Source: Chlorobaculum sp. MV4-Y (GTDB taxonomy: Bacteria > Bacteroidota > Chlorobiia > Chlorobiales > Chlorobiaceae). Taken from it: a stretch of DNA of 64,000 nucleotides. The stretch spans positions 1,874,471 through 1,938,470 of the forward strand of contig NZ_CP104202.1 of the NCBI RefSeq assembly GCF_025244685.1. Direction: 5' to 3'. This document shows, one piece after another, positions 37,874-46,664 of the stretch (position 1 is the stretch's first letter; every line of letters starts with the position of its first letter). A program made the position numbers and the translations under genes. The notes beneath the pieces were generated by a model. It was not told where the DNA came from and did no database searches. It worked only from the letters and a program-made list of their open reading frames with translations.

Positions 37874-38572
37874 ATGAACCTCCAGACACTTCTTTTTTTC
37901 CTGGTCATCATCCCGGTCATGTTTTTCGGGATGCTCTACGCGCTTGTGCTGAACCTGTTCGACCCGACCGGTGACAGGTTTCACAAGATGGCCGCATGGT
38001 GGGGACGCTTTTCAGCAGCACTGCTCGGCATTGACGTCAAGGTAGAGGGCGAGGAAAACTACAGCTCCGACAGGAATTATCTGGTTGTCAGCAATCATGC
38101 CGGCATGGCCGACATCCCGCTGATTCTCGGTACGATAAAGCTTAACCTGAGATTTGTGGCCAAAGAGGAGCTGGGCAAAATACCGGTGTTCGGCCATGCG
38201 CTGAAATCGGGAGGGTATGTCTTCATCAAGCGCGGCCAGAACCGCGAGGCGCTGCAAAGCATGCTGAAAGCCGCCGACACCCTCAAGGCCGGGCGTTCGA
38301 TCCACATCTTTCCTGAAGGCACCCGTTCCAAAACCGGCAATATCCTCCCCTTCAAGCGAGGCGCGTTCATTATTGCGGAGAAAGCCAAAGTACCGGTACT
38401 GCCGGTCACCATTGTCGGCAGCAACCTTATCACCCCGAAAAAAAGCCTGAAGATCAACCACGGCACCGTGCGCATGATCATCGGCAAACCCATCGAACCC
38501 GCCAAAGCTGAAACGCTAATGAAGGAGAGCTACAGTGTCATCAGCGAAAATCTTGAAAAGAGCGCCGCGTAG
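37874..38572 (+). CDS. plsC: 1-acyl-sn-glycerol-3-phosphate acyltransferase
   Basis: Membrane acyltransferase making phosphatidate. The N-terminal helix (LLFFLVIIPVMFFGMLYALV) is followed by the catalytic NHAGMAD motif (NHX4D), the FIKRGQNREAL segment and IFPEGTRSKTGNILPFKRGA. Its length of 232 residues is normal. It could act on lysophosphatidate or, less likely, on another acyl acceptor. Confidence 0.92.
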   Translation: MNLQTLLFFLVIIPVMFFGMLYALVLNLFDPTGDRFHKMAAWWGRFSAALLGIDVKVEGEENYSSDRNYLVVSNHAGMADIPLILGTIKLNLRFVAKEELGKIPVFGHALKSGGYVFIKRGQNREALQSMLKAADTLKAGRSIHIFPEGTRSKTGNILPFKRGAFIIAEKAKVPVLPVTIVGSNLITPKKSLKINHGTVRMIIGKPIEPAKAETLMKESYSVISENLEKSAA

Positions 38573-38677
38573 AGGTTTTTCTTGGGACGAATGGGGATTG
38601 TGAGAATGAAAAGATAGGGATCGTTTTCCCTGCTGTCCTCGCCCCCCTTAATTCCGAAACAGCACCAGAATCAGCAA

Positions 38678-38697
38678 GGGCGGTTCGCGAACCGCCC
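38678..38697. repeat. REP-like perfect palindrome
   Basis: GGGCGGTTCGCGAACCGCCC is a perfect 20-base palindrome, extended by flanking A/C and T. It lies between convergent plsC and ribH. Very similar G-rich palindromes occur as dispersed repeats in many bacterial genomes. It may also end transcription from either side. Confidence 0.7.
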
Positions 38698-38736
38698 CTA
38701 CAAAATCATTTCAGGCGAGCACAGGCCCCATTCGCC

Positions 38737-39204
38737 TTACAGCTGCCTGTAGAGATTGGCCATCTCGATGGCGGCCAGCGCTGCGTCGAATCCCTTGTTC
38801 CCCGCTTTGGTACCGGCTCTCTCGATGGCCTGCTCCAGATTTTCGGTGGTAAGCACGCCGAATGATACAGGAATAGCGGCCTCCATGCCGACCTGCGCAA
38901 TGCCCTTGGTGGCCTCGGCGGCAATCACGTCGAAGTGAGGGGTCGAGCCGCGGATGATAACCCCAAGCGTCACAATCGCATCGTATTTGCCTGACAACAT
39001 CGCCTTTCTCGTAACCGACGGCAGCTCGAAAGCGCCGGGGCAACGAATAACGGTGATCTCGTCAGCCGATCCGCCGTGACGCACAATGCAGTCGATGGCT
39101 CCCTCGACCAGCTTCTGGCCGATAAAATCGTTGAAGCGTGAAACCACGAGCCCAAACCTGATGCCCTGGGCATTCAGCGAGCCTTCAATATTTTGTACCT
39201 GCAT
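38737..39204 (-). CDS. ribH: 6,7-dimethyl-8-ribityllumazine synthase
   Basis: Penultimate step of riboflavin synthesis. ATG 39204 gives [20 protein letters not shown] and 155 residues, normal for the family. The frame to 39276 adds an unlikely leader. [32 protein letters not shown] and [15 protein letters not shown] are the standard motifs. A ribB fragment is seen at 24.4 kb, but this gene is intact. Confidence 0.96.
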   Translation of the reverse strand: MQVQNIEGSLNAQGIRFGLVVSRFNDFIGQKLVEGAIDCIVRHGGSADEITVIRCPGAFELPSVTRKAMLSGKYDAIVTLGVIIRGSTPHFDVIAAEATKGIAQVGMEAAIPVSFGVLTTENLEQAIERAGTKAGNKGFDAALAAIEMANLYRQL

Positions 39205-39300
39205 AGTCAGTTGTTGTTTGGTTTGTAATTCCACAATGGGCGGAGTGAACGGTATGGACTTTGTGGAAAGCGCCACGAGCTACTCCGGCATTTTCACTCA

Positions 39301-39930
39301 TCAATCATAGCCCATCATTTTTTCAACGAGTTCCACGATGACGTGACCTACGGCGATGTGACACTCCTGGATTCTGTCGGCGCTGCCGGTATGGGGCACC
39401 ACCACCGAAAGGTCAGCGTGCGGCTTGATCGCACCGCCATCACCACCAAGCAGGGCGAGTGTTTTCATCCCCCGCTTGCGGGCAAATGCGAGAGCCTTAA
39501 GCACACTGGCGCTATTGCCACTGGTTGAAAGGCCGACCAGAATGTCCCCAGGGCGGCCATAAGCTTCGGTGAGCCGAACGAAAACCTCGTCAAAGCCGAG
39601 GTCGTTTGCACCCGCCGTCAGGGCCGAGGTATCGGTTGAAAGCGCGATGGCCGGAAGCGCCGGACGATGCACGGAGCTGCGATATCTGATGGTGAACTCT
39701 GCGGCCAGATGCTGCGCGTCGGCGGCGCTTCCACCGTTGCCGCACAGAAGCACTTTGCCACCCTCCCTGAAGGTATCGGCGATCATCGACGCCATCGCCA
39801 CAATAACGTCGCTGTCCCGCCGGGCGACCGTCTCCTTGAGTCGAGCGCTGTAGAGCATTCGCTCGAGCACCAGCTCTTCATAGCGGCCCGAGCCGCCGCA
39901 CCCCTCGGAACAGTTGCACTGGCTTGTCAT
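39301..39930 (-). CDS. gmhA: Phosphoheptose isomerase
   Basis: SIS-domain enzyme converting sedoheptulose 7-phosphate to D-glycero-D-manno-heptose 7-phosphate for LPS core. The 209 residues include [39 protein letters not shown] and [19 protein letters not shown]. The N-terminal tail carries four Cys (CNCSEGCGG after MTSQ and further), which is unusual. gmhB is in the glgA operon at 9.3 kb. Confidence 0.94.
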   Translation of the reverse strand: MTSQCNCSEGCGGSGRYEELVLERMLYSARLKETVARRDSDVIVAMASMIADTFREGGKVLLCGNGGSAADAQHLAAEFTIRYRSSVHRPALPAIALSTDTSALTAGANDLGFDEVFVRLTEAYGRPGDILVGLSTSGNSASVLKALAFARKRGMKTLALLGGDGGAIKPHADLSVVVPHTGSADRIQECHIAVGHVIVELVEKMMGYD

Positions 39931-39971
39931 TGCATCACTGCTTTGTTGAAAAATTCCTGCAATATAAAAAA

Positions 39972-40011
39972 GATCAGACCGATCGGTCTGATCTGACTGA
40001 TCAGACCGATC
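39972..40011. repeat. Three half-sites of GATCAGACCGATC upstream of gmhA
   Basis: A 22-base perfect palindrome (39972-39993) made of GATCAGACCGA and its complement is followed, five bases later, by another GATCAGACCGATC (39999-40011). The second and third units also form a stem-loop. The block lies 42 bases before the gmhA start, and a T-run follows it on the minus strand (39966-39971). It could be an operator array or a back-up terminator after hemE. Confidence 0.7.
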
Positions 40012-40049
40012 AAAAAAAAGGCCTGCCCGAAAAATGCCGGACAGGCCTT
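40012..40049 (-). terminator. Terminator after hemE
   Basis: AAGGCCTG (40018-40025) and CAGGCCTT (40042-40049), with extra pairing inside (CCCG/GCCGG region), form the stem. On the minus strand eight T follow. It starts 26 bases after the hemE stop. Confidence 0.9.
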
Positions 40050-40074
40050 GAAGCCTTCTGTAGGCTGAAAACGC

Positions 40075-41130
40075 TTAGTGGTACTTTGCGCTCTCCTCCT
40101 TAACGAACTCGACGAGGCACTTCAGGTTGGCCGGATCAACATCAGGCAGGATGCCGTGGCCGAGGTTGAAGACGTGGCCGGAGTGATCGTTGTGCTGGCC
40201 GAACTGCTTGAGCACTTTTGCGGCTTCCGACTTGATCTTCTCGGGCGTGCCGTAGAGCACCGTCGGATCCATGTTGCCCTGCAGGCAGACGCGGTCGTTG
40301 AGTTCCTTGCGGGCTTTGGCGATGTCGATGTTCCAGCCGAGACCGACAGCGTCAGCGCCGGAGTCGGCGATGTCGGAGAGGATGGTGTTCATGTCCTTCG
40401 AGAACACGATTACCGGAATTGCCGGGTGTGCGGCCTTCACGGCGGCGACGTTCTGCTTGATGTACGGCAATGCGAACTCGCGGTAGTCATCCTCGGAAAG
40501 GGCACTTGCCCAGGAGTCGAAAATCTGGATGGCGTCCGCGCCAGCTTCGACCTGCTTGACAAGGTAGGCGCTGATGCAGTTACTGATCTTCTGGAGAAGC
40601 TGGTGGGCCATCTGCGGCTCGCGGTACATCATCTTCTTCGCCCAGGCGTAGTTCTTCGAACCGCCGCCTTCGACAGCGTAGGTGAAGAGCGTCCATGCAG
40701 CGCCGGAGAAACCGATAAGCGGCACGCGGTCATTGAGTTCCCTCTTGGTGAGGCGGATGGCGTCGAGCACGTAGCCGAGCTTCTCATCGATATCGGGATC
40801 GATCAGTTTGTCGATGTCTGCCTGAGAGCGGATCGGAGGCGTGAGCCTGATGCCTTTGGTCTCGATAATCTCGACATTCATGCCCATCGCTTCGTTGACG
40901 ACGAGAATGTCGGAGAAGATGATCGCGGCATCCACACCCATCAGATCGACCGGCTGGATGGTGACTTCACAAGCCAGCTCGGGGGTTTTGCAGAGGGTCA
41001 GAAAGTCGGTTTTCTCCCTGACGGCGCGATATTCAGGCAGGTAACGACCGGCCTGACGCATGACCCAGATAGGAGTACGGGGGGTCGCCTGCCTCTTCAA
41101 CGCCCGGATAAAAAGATCATTTTTGAGCAT
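40075..41130 (-). CDS. hemE: Uroporphyrinogen decarboxylase
   Basis: Converts uroporphyrinogen III to coproporphyrinogen III in the branch to haem and bacteriochlorophyll. The 351 residues begin MLKNDLFIRALKRQ and include TPIWVMRQAGRYLPEYR, GFSGAAWTLFTYAVEGG and QIFDSWASAL, all family signatures. LQGNMDPTVLYG and NLGHGILPDVDP mark the C-terminus. It lies downstream of sdhCBA with a spacer of 164 bases. Confidence 0.97.
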   Translation of the reverse strand: MLKNDLFIRALKRQATPRTPIWVMRQAGRYLPEYRAVREKTDFLTLCKTPELACEVTIQPVDLMGVDAAIIFSDILVVNEAMGMNVEIIETKGIRLTPPIRSQADIDKLIDPDIDEKLGYVLDAIRLTKRELNDRVPLIGFSGAAWTLFTYAVEGGGSKNYAWAKKMMYREPQMAHQLLQKISNCISAYLVKQVEAGADAIQIFDSWASALSEDDYREFALPYIKQNVAAVKAAHPAIPVIVFSKDMNTILSDIADSGADAVGLGWNIDIAKARKELNDRVCLQGNMDPTVLYGTPEKIKSEAAKVLKQFGQHNDHSGHVFNLGHGILPDVDPANLKCLVEFVKEESAKYH

Positions 41131-41294
41131 GGAGTGCGATGATTAGTGATGTTGTGAAAAGAGCTGCCCTTAAGGCCGGGCCGAGACCAGAAACCTTGCA
41201 GACATTAAATAAATCAGGTGCAAAGGTACACTTTTTCAGCCGGATTTTAAAACAGTCGGGCACCCTTCTCGTGGCGCCCGTAAAAGCTGTTTGG

Positions 41295-42146
41295 TCAGGC
41301 TGTAACGATATGCCGTTTGATGCCGAGTTGCCGCTCAGAGTAGCCAAGCGCAAGGCCGACAACTTCGGAGAGGTGATAGACCGGAGTCGACCCCTTGAGG
41401 CCATTGTGCCTGAGCGCCTTGGCCTGATACCCGTCCAGCACAGTGTGGCAGAGAGGGCAAGGCGTCACGATAAAGTCAGCCTTTTCGTCCATTGCCTCTT
41501 TCAACGCCTCGGCAGCCACGTTCAGCGACTCCTCCTCGGCGACCAGCAGCGTGTGGAAGCCACAGCAGCGATTCTTGTGTTCGTAAGGAATCGTCTTTGC
41601 GCCCAGAGCATCGAGCAGAAGATCGAGCGAGGTCGGTTCGAGCGGGTCATCCTTGCCAAGCACGGTCGAAGGACGGAGAATATGGCAGCCGTAGAACGGC
41701 GCGATGCGGAATTTGGTGAGCGGTGTTTTCACCTTCTTGCGAATGACATCGAGACCAACGTCGTCGATGAGCACCCAGAGCAGGTGGCGCACATCGGAGG
41801 TGCCGCGATATTCGAGCCCCTCCTCCTTGAGAATCTCGTTGACTTCAGCTCGCAATGCGGCAGACTCGTCAAGCTTCTTTTTGGCTGTTCTGATGGTCAT
41901 CAGGCAGGTATTGCAGGAGACGACCAGATCGAGCCCCTGCTTTTCGGCCAGGGCAATATTGCGGGCATTGACCAGCGCGAACTGCTTCGGGCTCACGTAG
42001 TCGAGATTGCTGCCACCACAGCAAACGCTTTCATGCAACTTGACCATTTCAATGCCAAGATCATGCTGCCAGAGGTCAAGCGATCGATCGACCTCTTTGG
42101 TCATCGCCTCATTGATGCAGCTCTGATAGTAGGCGTAACGCTTCAT
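41295..42146 (-). CDS. sdhC: Succinate dehydrogenase subunit C, HdrB-like (type E)
   Basis: 283-residue protein with two CCG domains as in heterodisulfide reductase subunit B. The motifs are HESVCCGGSN, preceded by QSCINEA, and KNRCCGFHTLL, preceded by YGCHILRP. In type-E succinate:quinone oxidoreductases this subunit replaces the usual haem membrane anchors and may hold an unusual iron-sulfur site. It overlaps sdhB by 38 bases, which implies translational coupling. The run sdhA-sdhB-sdhC is on one strand. In this organism it can operate as fumarate reductase in the reductive TCA cycle. Confidence 0.88.
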   Translation of the reverse strand: MKRYAYYQSCINEAMTKEVDRSLDLWQHDLGIEMVKLHESVCCGGSNLDYVSPKQFALVNARNIALAEKQGLDLVVSCNTCLMTIRTAKKKLDESAALRAEVNEILKEEGLEYRGTSDVRHLLWVLIDDVGLDVIRKKVKTPLTKFRIAPFYGCHILRPSTVLGKDDPLEPTSLDLLLDALGAKTIPYEHKNRCCGFHTLLVAEEESLNVAAEALKEAMDEKADFIVTPCPLCHTVLDGYQAKALRHNGLKGSTPVYHLSEVVGLALGYSERQLGIKRHIVTA

Positions 42147-43188
42147 ACTGCTTATTCTCCGGATTTTTTTCGTGATCCTTCGTTACATGGCTGGCCATCT
42201 CCTTCATCTCCTTGCGCAGGGACTGAATGCCCTTAGACGCCTTGACCAGTGGCGGCGGCGGCGGGGTGCGACGCTTGATGATCATTTTGACGGCCATCGG
42301 CAGAAGGTTTTTGAGCGTCCAGCCGATGCCGTTGGTCCTGATCGGCAGGGTGGCCTCAACCAGCTTGCCCTTTTTCTCGATATCATCCATGAAAGCCTCG
42401 GCATGGCGCGCGCCGCTGGTATCCTTGGTGCCCCGGCGTTCGATTGCATCCTCGCGGATGCCGTGAATGGCGTCCATGATCGGGATGTTCTTGACGCAGG
42501 TCTCCTGGCAGCGGTAGCAGTGCGTGCAGTCCCACACCCCGTGATCCTGCACGAGATCCGCCAGACGCTGGTCGTGAATGCCATCGCGGCTGTCGGCGTT
42601 CATGCGGTACGAGCGGAGCAGCACGACGGGAGAAACATACTCCTTGTGTGCCCGAAGTATAGTGCACTCCGAAACACACGAAGCGCAGAGAATGCAATCG
42701 GTCGCCTTGTCGTAGGTCTGGAACTCCTCCTCGGAGATGAGGAACTCCTTCTTGCCCCACTCTTCTTCCGGCATCCGGGAATCCACCCAGTTGGAGTACT
42801 TCTTCATCTTGCCGACCACCGGGTCCATCTCGACCACCAGGTCTTTGATGTGCGGAAGATTCCGAAGCGGCTCGATCTTGATGACACCCGGTTCGCGGGC
42901 CTTGTCGAGCTCGTCCCAGACCTGGGTGGTGCAGGCAAGCTTCGACATGCTGTTGATCCTCATGGCGCAGGAGCCGCAGATACCGGCCTGGCAGAAAGCC
43001 CTGAAGGTCAGCGTCGAATCGACATGCTCCTTGATATAGTTGAGAGCCCTGAGCACGGTGATACCTTTTTCGAGCTTGATCGTGTAGTCATCGAAATAGG
43101 GCTTGCTGTCAACCTGGGGATTGAACCGGTGAACCCTGAAGGTTACGTCCCGGCTCTCCTCATGATGCTGTATCGTTGAATCGCTCAT
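42109..43188 (-). CDS. sdhB: Succinate dehydrogenase/fumarate reductase iron-sulfur subunit
   Basis: Electron-transfer subunit of 359 residues. The 2Fe-2S ligands are in CQAGICGSCAM. CILCASCVSECTILR gives one cluster set, and CTHCYRCQETC gives the second set with the terminal Cys. The C-terminus continues about 110 residues past the usual SdhB end with a Lys/Glu-rich tail (KGIQSLRKEMKEMASHV), typical of type-E complexes. sdhA ends 15 bases upstream of its start. Confidence 0.93.
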   Translation of the reverse strand: MSDSTIQHHEESRDVTFRVHRFNPQVDSKPYFDDYTIKLEKGITVLRALNYIKEHVDSTLTFRAFCQAGICGSCAMRINSMSKLACTTQVWDELDKAREPGVIKIEPLRNLPHIKDLVVEMDPVVGKMKKYSNWVDSRMPEEEWGKKEFLISEEEFQTYDKATDCILCASCVSECTILRAHKEYVSPVVLLRSYRMNADSRDGIHDQRLADLVQDHGVWDCTHCYRCQETCVKNIPIMDAIHGIREDAIERRGTKDTSGARHAEAFMDDIEKKGKLVEATLPIRTNGIGWTLKNLLPMAVKMIIKRRTPPPPPLVKASKGIQSLRKEMKEMASHVTKDHEKNPENKQYEALRLLSELHQ

Positions 43189-43203
43189 TGAAAATCCTTC
43201 GGA

Positions 43204-44907
43204 TTAATAGGTTCGTTCCTGAAGCTCGTAGCGTCCCATCGTGACCGGCTTGTAGGCGAGCTTCGGGCGGCCACCGTCGTATGTATAGATGGTATGCTTG
43301 TGCCACTTCTCGTCGTCGCGCGTCGGAAAATCGGTCCTGGTGTGCGAGCCGCGGCTCTCCTCCCTGGCAAGCGCCCCCTCGGCCACGGTTTCGGACAGGT
43401 CAAGCATATTCTTCAGTTCAAGCACCTGAAGCAGGTTGGTGTTGTAAATGTCGCCCGTATCGAAAACCCTGACGTGCTGGAAGCGATCCTTGAGGCTTTC
43501 GATATCCGCTATACCCTGTTTGATCTTCGAGGCTTCACGGAAGATACCGACATTCGCACCGAGAGTATGGCCCAAGTCTTCGCGCAGGGTGCCGTAGCGT
43601 TCGTAGTGACCACGCGGCTGCATGAAGCTGCGCAGCTCCTGCTCCTTGTCCGTCACTTCTGAGGACGGAATCGCGGATGGGTTCAATTTGCCGCACTCTT
43701 CGGCGGCGGCCCTACCCGCAATACGTCCGAACACGAGAATGTCGAGCAGCGAGTTGCCGCCGAGGCGGTTCGCGCCATGCACCGACACGCATCCGCACTC
43801 ACCGGCGGCGTAAACCCCCTCCATGACGGTGCGTCCAAAGTTGTCGGTATCGATACCGCCCATCGAGTAGTGGGCCGTCGGCCTGACCGGCACCGGCTCG
43901 TCGATCGGATCGACGCCTTCGAAGTACATGCACATTTCGCGAATCTGCGGGAGGCGCGACTTGATGAGGTCAGCACCGAGATGGCGGAGATCGAGATGCA
44001 GATATTTTCCCGCCGGGCTGTCGAAGCCGCGACCTTCGAGAATTTCGGTTTCAAGCGAACGGGAGACGAGGTCACGCGGGCCAAGCTCCATCTTTTCGGG
44101 AGCGTAGCGCGACATGAAGCGCTCGCCGAGCGCGTTGACCAGATAGCCACCCTCGCCACGCGCACCCTCGGTCACAAGCAGGCCGCTTTTGCGCAAACCG
44201 GTGGGATGGAACTGCACGAACTCCATGTCCTTCAGTGGAATGCCCGCGCGGTAGGCAATGGCCTGACCGTCGCCGGTATTGCCCGCCGCGTTGCTGGAAC
44301 GGTTCCAGTACATCTTGGCGTAACCGCCGGTGGCGAAAATGACCGTTTTGGCCGGGAAAGCCTCAACCTTACCCGTCTTGATGTTCATGGCAATCAAGCC
44401 GCGGGAGCGGCTGCCATCCAGAGAAAGATCGAGCGCGAAATATTCGTTGAAGAAGAATACGCCCTTGCGCAGACACTGTTCGTACAGGGTCTGGAGAATG
44501 GTGTGGCCTGTCTTGTCTGCGCAATAGCAGCAACGCGGACGCCCTGCGCCGCCAAAGGGACGCTGGGCGATGGTTTTGTCATCCATCCTCGACCAAGGCG
44601 TACCCATATTGTCGAGTTCGCGGATGATCTTCGGAGCTTCGGAGCAGAGCACCTCGACGGCATCCTGGTCAGCCAGATAGTCGCTGCCCTTGATGGTATC
44701 GAAAATGTGCATCTCGACCGTGTCGTCCTTGGCCTTGTTGGCGAGCGCTGCGTTGGCTCCGCCCTGCGCCGCAGAGGTGTGGGAGCGGTTCGGATAGACC
44801 TTTGAAAGCACGGCGATGTTCAGGCCCGGATTGGTTTTCATGGCCTCCATGGCCGCATAAAGTCCGGCACCGCCACCACCGACAATGACGATATCAAATG
44901 GTTTCAT
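43204..44907 (-). CDS. sdhA: Succinate dehydrogenase/fumarate reductase flavoprotein
   Basis: Catalytic flavoprotein oxidising succinate or reducing fumarate. ATG 44907 gives MKPFDIVIVGGGGAGLYAAM, the FAD-binding N-terminus; the frame open to 44949 is a poor start. RSHTSAAQGGANA carries the His for covalent FAD. The active-site Arg region RPTAHYSMGGIDTD and ANRLGGNSLLDILVFGR follow. The length is 567 residues. It is first of the sdhABC run. Confidence 0.95.
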   Translation of the reverse strand: MKPFDIVIVGGGGAGLYAAMEAMKTNPGLNIAVLSKVYPNRSHTSAAQGGANAALANKAKDDTVEMHIFDTIKGSDYLADQDAVEVLCSEAPKIIRELDNMGTPWSRMDDKTIAQRPFGGAGRPRCCYCADKTGHTILQTLYEQCLRKGVFFFNEYFALDLSLDGSRSRGLIAMNIKTGKVEAFPAKTVIFATGGYAKMYWNRSSNAAGNTGDGQAIAYRAGIPLKDMEFVQFHPTGLRKSGLLVTEGARGEGGYLVNALGERFMSRYAPEKMELGPRDLVSRSLETEILEGRGFDSPAGKYLHLDLRHLGADLIKSRLPQIREMCMYFEGVDPIDEPVPVRPTAHYSMGGIDTDNFGRTVMEGVYAAGECGCVSVHGANRLGGNSLLDILVFGRIAGRAAAEECGKLNPSAIPSSEVTDKEQELRSFMQPRGHYERYGTLREDLGHTLGANVGIFREASKIKQGIADIESLKDRFQHVRVFDTGDIYNTNLLQVLELKNMLDLSETVAEGALAREESRGSHTRTDFPTRDDEKWHKHTIYTYDGGRPKLAYKPVTMGRYELQERTY

Positions 44908-45045
44908 AAACAATCGGAAATCCTTGCATGACTGCCACTCGACAGACATGCTGGTTGGAAAAAGGGCTATCCGCCTGCTGCGGCGCCCGTGCTTTCATGA
45001 TGAAAACTGCCCCGGCTGAAATCCGGTCAACAGCGGGCTGTCCGC

Positions 45046-45492
45046 TTATAAGGCGATATGGTCGTCGTGTGCCGGAAGTTCCTCAACGGCGCGCAGGACG
45101 TCGGTCATGTTAAGCACACCGATGACCTTGTTGCCCTCCATGACGGTGAGTCGGCGGACATTGGTACGTTTCATGAGACGAAGCGCGTACTTGATCCTCA
45201 TGCTCGGATTGATGCTGATGATCGGCTTGCTCATGATCTGGAAAACCGGCGTATTCCAGGGATCACGGTGCAGATCTTCTCCCGGATCGATCACTTTTTC
45301 AAGAATGTCCTTTTCGGTCACGATGCCATAGCAGTCATCCTCGTTGCGGGGCTCGACCACAAGACCACTCTCACCGGTCTTTTTCATGAGCTGCAACGCT
45401 TCGGCAACAGTCGAACTGCCCTTGATGGTATGATAATCCTTCTGCATAAGGGCAGAAACCGGCAAGGTCCTTAAGGTAATGAGCTGATCCAT
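45046..45492 (-). CDS. CBS-domain protein
   Basis: 148 residues forming two CBS motifs, about residues 15-70 ([20 protein letters not shown]) and 85-145 ([20 protein letters not shown]). CBS pairs bind adenosine nucleotides and sense energy state; no effector domain is attached. The gene lies 138 bases upstream of sdhA on the same strand, so it could be cotranscribed with it. The function is unknown. Confidence 0.88.
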   Translation of the reverse strand: MDQLITLRTLPVSALMQKDYHTIKGSSTVAEALQLMKKTGESGLVVEPRNEDDCYGIVTEKDILEKVIDPGEDLHRDPWNTPVFQIMSKPIISINPSMRIKYALRLMKRTNVRRLTVMEGNKVIGVLNMTDVLRAVEELPAHDDHIAL

Positions 45493-45677
45493 ATCGATGT
45501 TCTCTCGTTTAAAAAAGGACAGGCTGTCCCGTTACTATTGCTTGAAAACTAATAGCTTAGAAGCTGTATCAGAATATTTGAACTGTAAGGAAGGCGTGCT
45601 ACGGGGCAAAAACCCTAAGAAGCATAAACAAATAAGAAAAGCAAAGAAGAAACAAAAATCAAGCGAACGGAAAAAAA

Positions 45678-46331
45678 TCAGCTGATTCCGTGTGCTTTTT
45701 TGTAGGCAGGCCAGTTATTTTTCAGGTCAATGAACGATTCCTCATCGGCCTGAAGCAAAAAGGGATTCGTAGTTTTTTCATGACCGATGGTTGAAACTGG
45801 CGCCGTGCCATAATCATGACCGGGAAATACATTCGTATCAGGCGGCAGCACCATCATTCGCTCTTGCAGCGAACGGTACTCCAACCGGGCGTCTGCCTCG
45901 CTCCAGGTGCCGCCGACCTTGCCCACAAAGAGCGTGTCGCCGGTAAAGAGCGCATTTCCGGCCAGAAGACAGATCGAGTCCGGCGTGTGACCGGGAGTGT
46001 GGATAATCAAGATGCTACCCTCGCCAAGCGGAAAACGCGCTCCGTGGGCGACCTCGATGCCGGAACGGGCGTCGCGGTCGCCGAAAAGCAGCACCCGGAT
46101 ACCGGTAAGGTGCTCGAACTCAGCATTGCCGTTGGTGTGGTCGGCGTGTCCGTGGGTGCAGAAGGCACGCACGAGCTGCCACCCCTTTCGGGCGGCGGCA
46201 TCGACGAGCGATTTCGGCGAGTTCGAGGGATCGACCGCGAAGACCTCGCCCGTCGCCTCGTCCGCGCAGAGATAGCCGAAGTTGCGATCTCCGCCCGTCC
46301 TGATCTGCTCTACCTGGACCTTCATGGCCAC
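45678..46331 (-). CDS. Metallo-beta-lactamase-fold hydrolase (GloB/ETHE1-like)
   Basis: 217-residue MBL-fold enzyme. THGHADHTNG is the dinuclear-metal motif, HTPGHTPDSICLL and LFTGDTLFVGKVGGT carry further ligands, and FPGHDYG supplies the last His. Such proteins include glyoxalase II and persulfide dioxygenases, which sequence alone does not separate. It is the last gene of the RND efflux operon, five bases after the PII-like gene. With the CstR-like repressor upstream, a role in persulfide handling is attractive but unproven. Confidence 0.82.
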   Translation of the reverse strand: MAMKVQVEQIRTGGDRNFGYLCADEATGEVFAVDPSNSPKSLVDAAARKGWQLVRAFCTHGHADHTNGNAEFEHLTGIRVLLFGDRDARSGIEVAHGARFPLGEGSILIIHTPGHTPDSICLLAGNALFTGDTLFVGKVGGTWSEADARLEYRSLQERMMVLPPDTNVFPGHDYGTAPVSTIGHEKTTNPFLLQADEESFIDLKNNWPAYKKAHGIS

Positions 46332-46336
46332 GCTCC

Positions 46337-46645
46337 TCAGATCATTTTTTCGACATTCATCATGAACGCCTTTGACGGAAAAGCAGGGTCAGCCGCCAGA
46401 GGGGCCTCTTCGAAATCTTTCATGATCTTCTCCGCCTTCTCGTCGTCGAGAATCGCGAAGCAGAGCGATGAATAGACCGTGGGAATATCCTTGCCAGCGG
46501 GCCACCAGGCGACCGGTTCTCCGCCCGACTCGCATGAGCACCCCCTGATGGCGATGCTGCTGAAGAGGGTGACCTGGTGCGCCGTGAACATCTTGCGAAT
46601 CAGCGGGCGGGTCTCTTCGTCCCCTATGATGGCGATCATTTTCAT
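46337..46645 (-). CDS. Small PII-like protein in an efflux operon
   Basis: 102-residue protein beginning MKMIAIIGDEETRPLIRKMF, with a ferredoxin-like beta-alpha-beta pattern resembling PII-like proteins often found next to RND metal or drug pumps. The region GCSCESGGEP contains a CxC pair, which could bind metal or react with sulfur species. The C-terminal helix and strand (KIMKDFEEAPLAADP) fit the fold. It lies 19 bases after the RND gene and five before the hydrolase gene. The family call is from gross similarity only. Confidence 0.55.
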   Translation of the reverse strand: MKMIAIIGDEETRPLIRKMFTAHQVTLFSSIAIRGCSCESGGEPVAWWPAGKDIPTVYSSLCFAILDDEKAEKIMKDFEEAPLAADPAFPSKAFMMNVEKMI

Positions 46646-46664
46646 CAGATGTATCTGTTTGAGG

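Noticed and set aside
45497-45685. 62-residue Lys-rich frame between the CBS and MBL genes
   Set aside because: There is no good ribosome site, the composition follows the AT-rich spacer, and no family was recognised.
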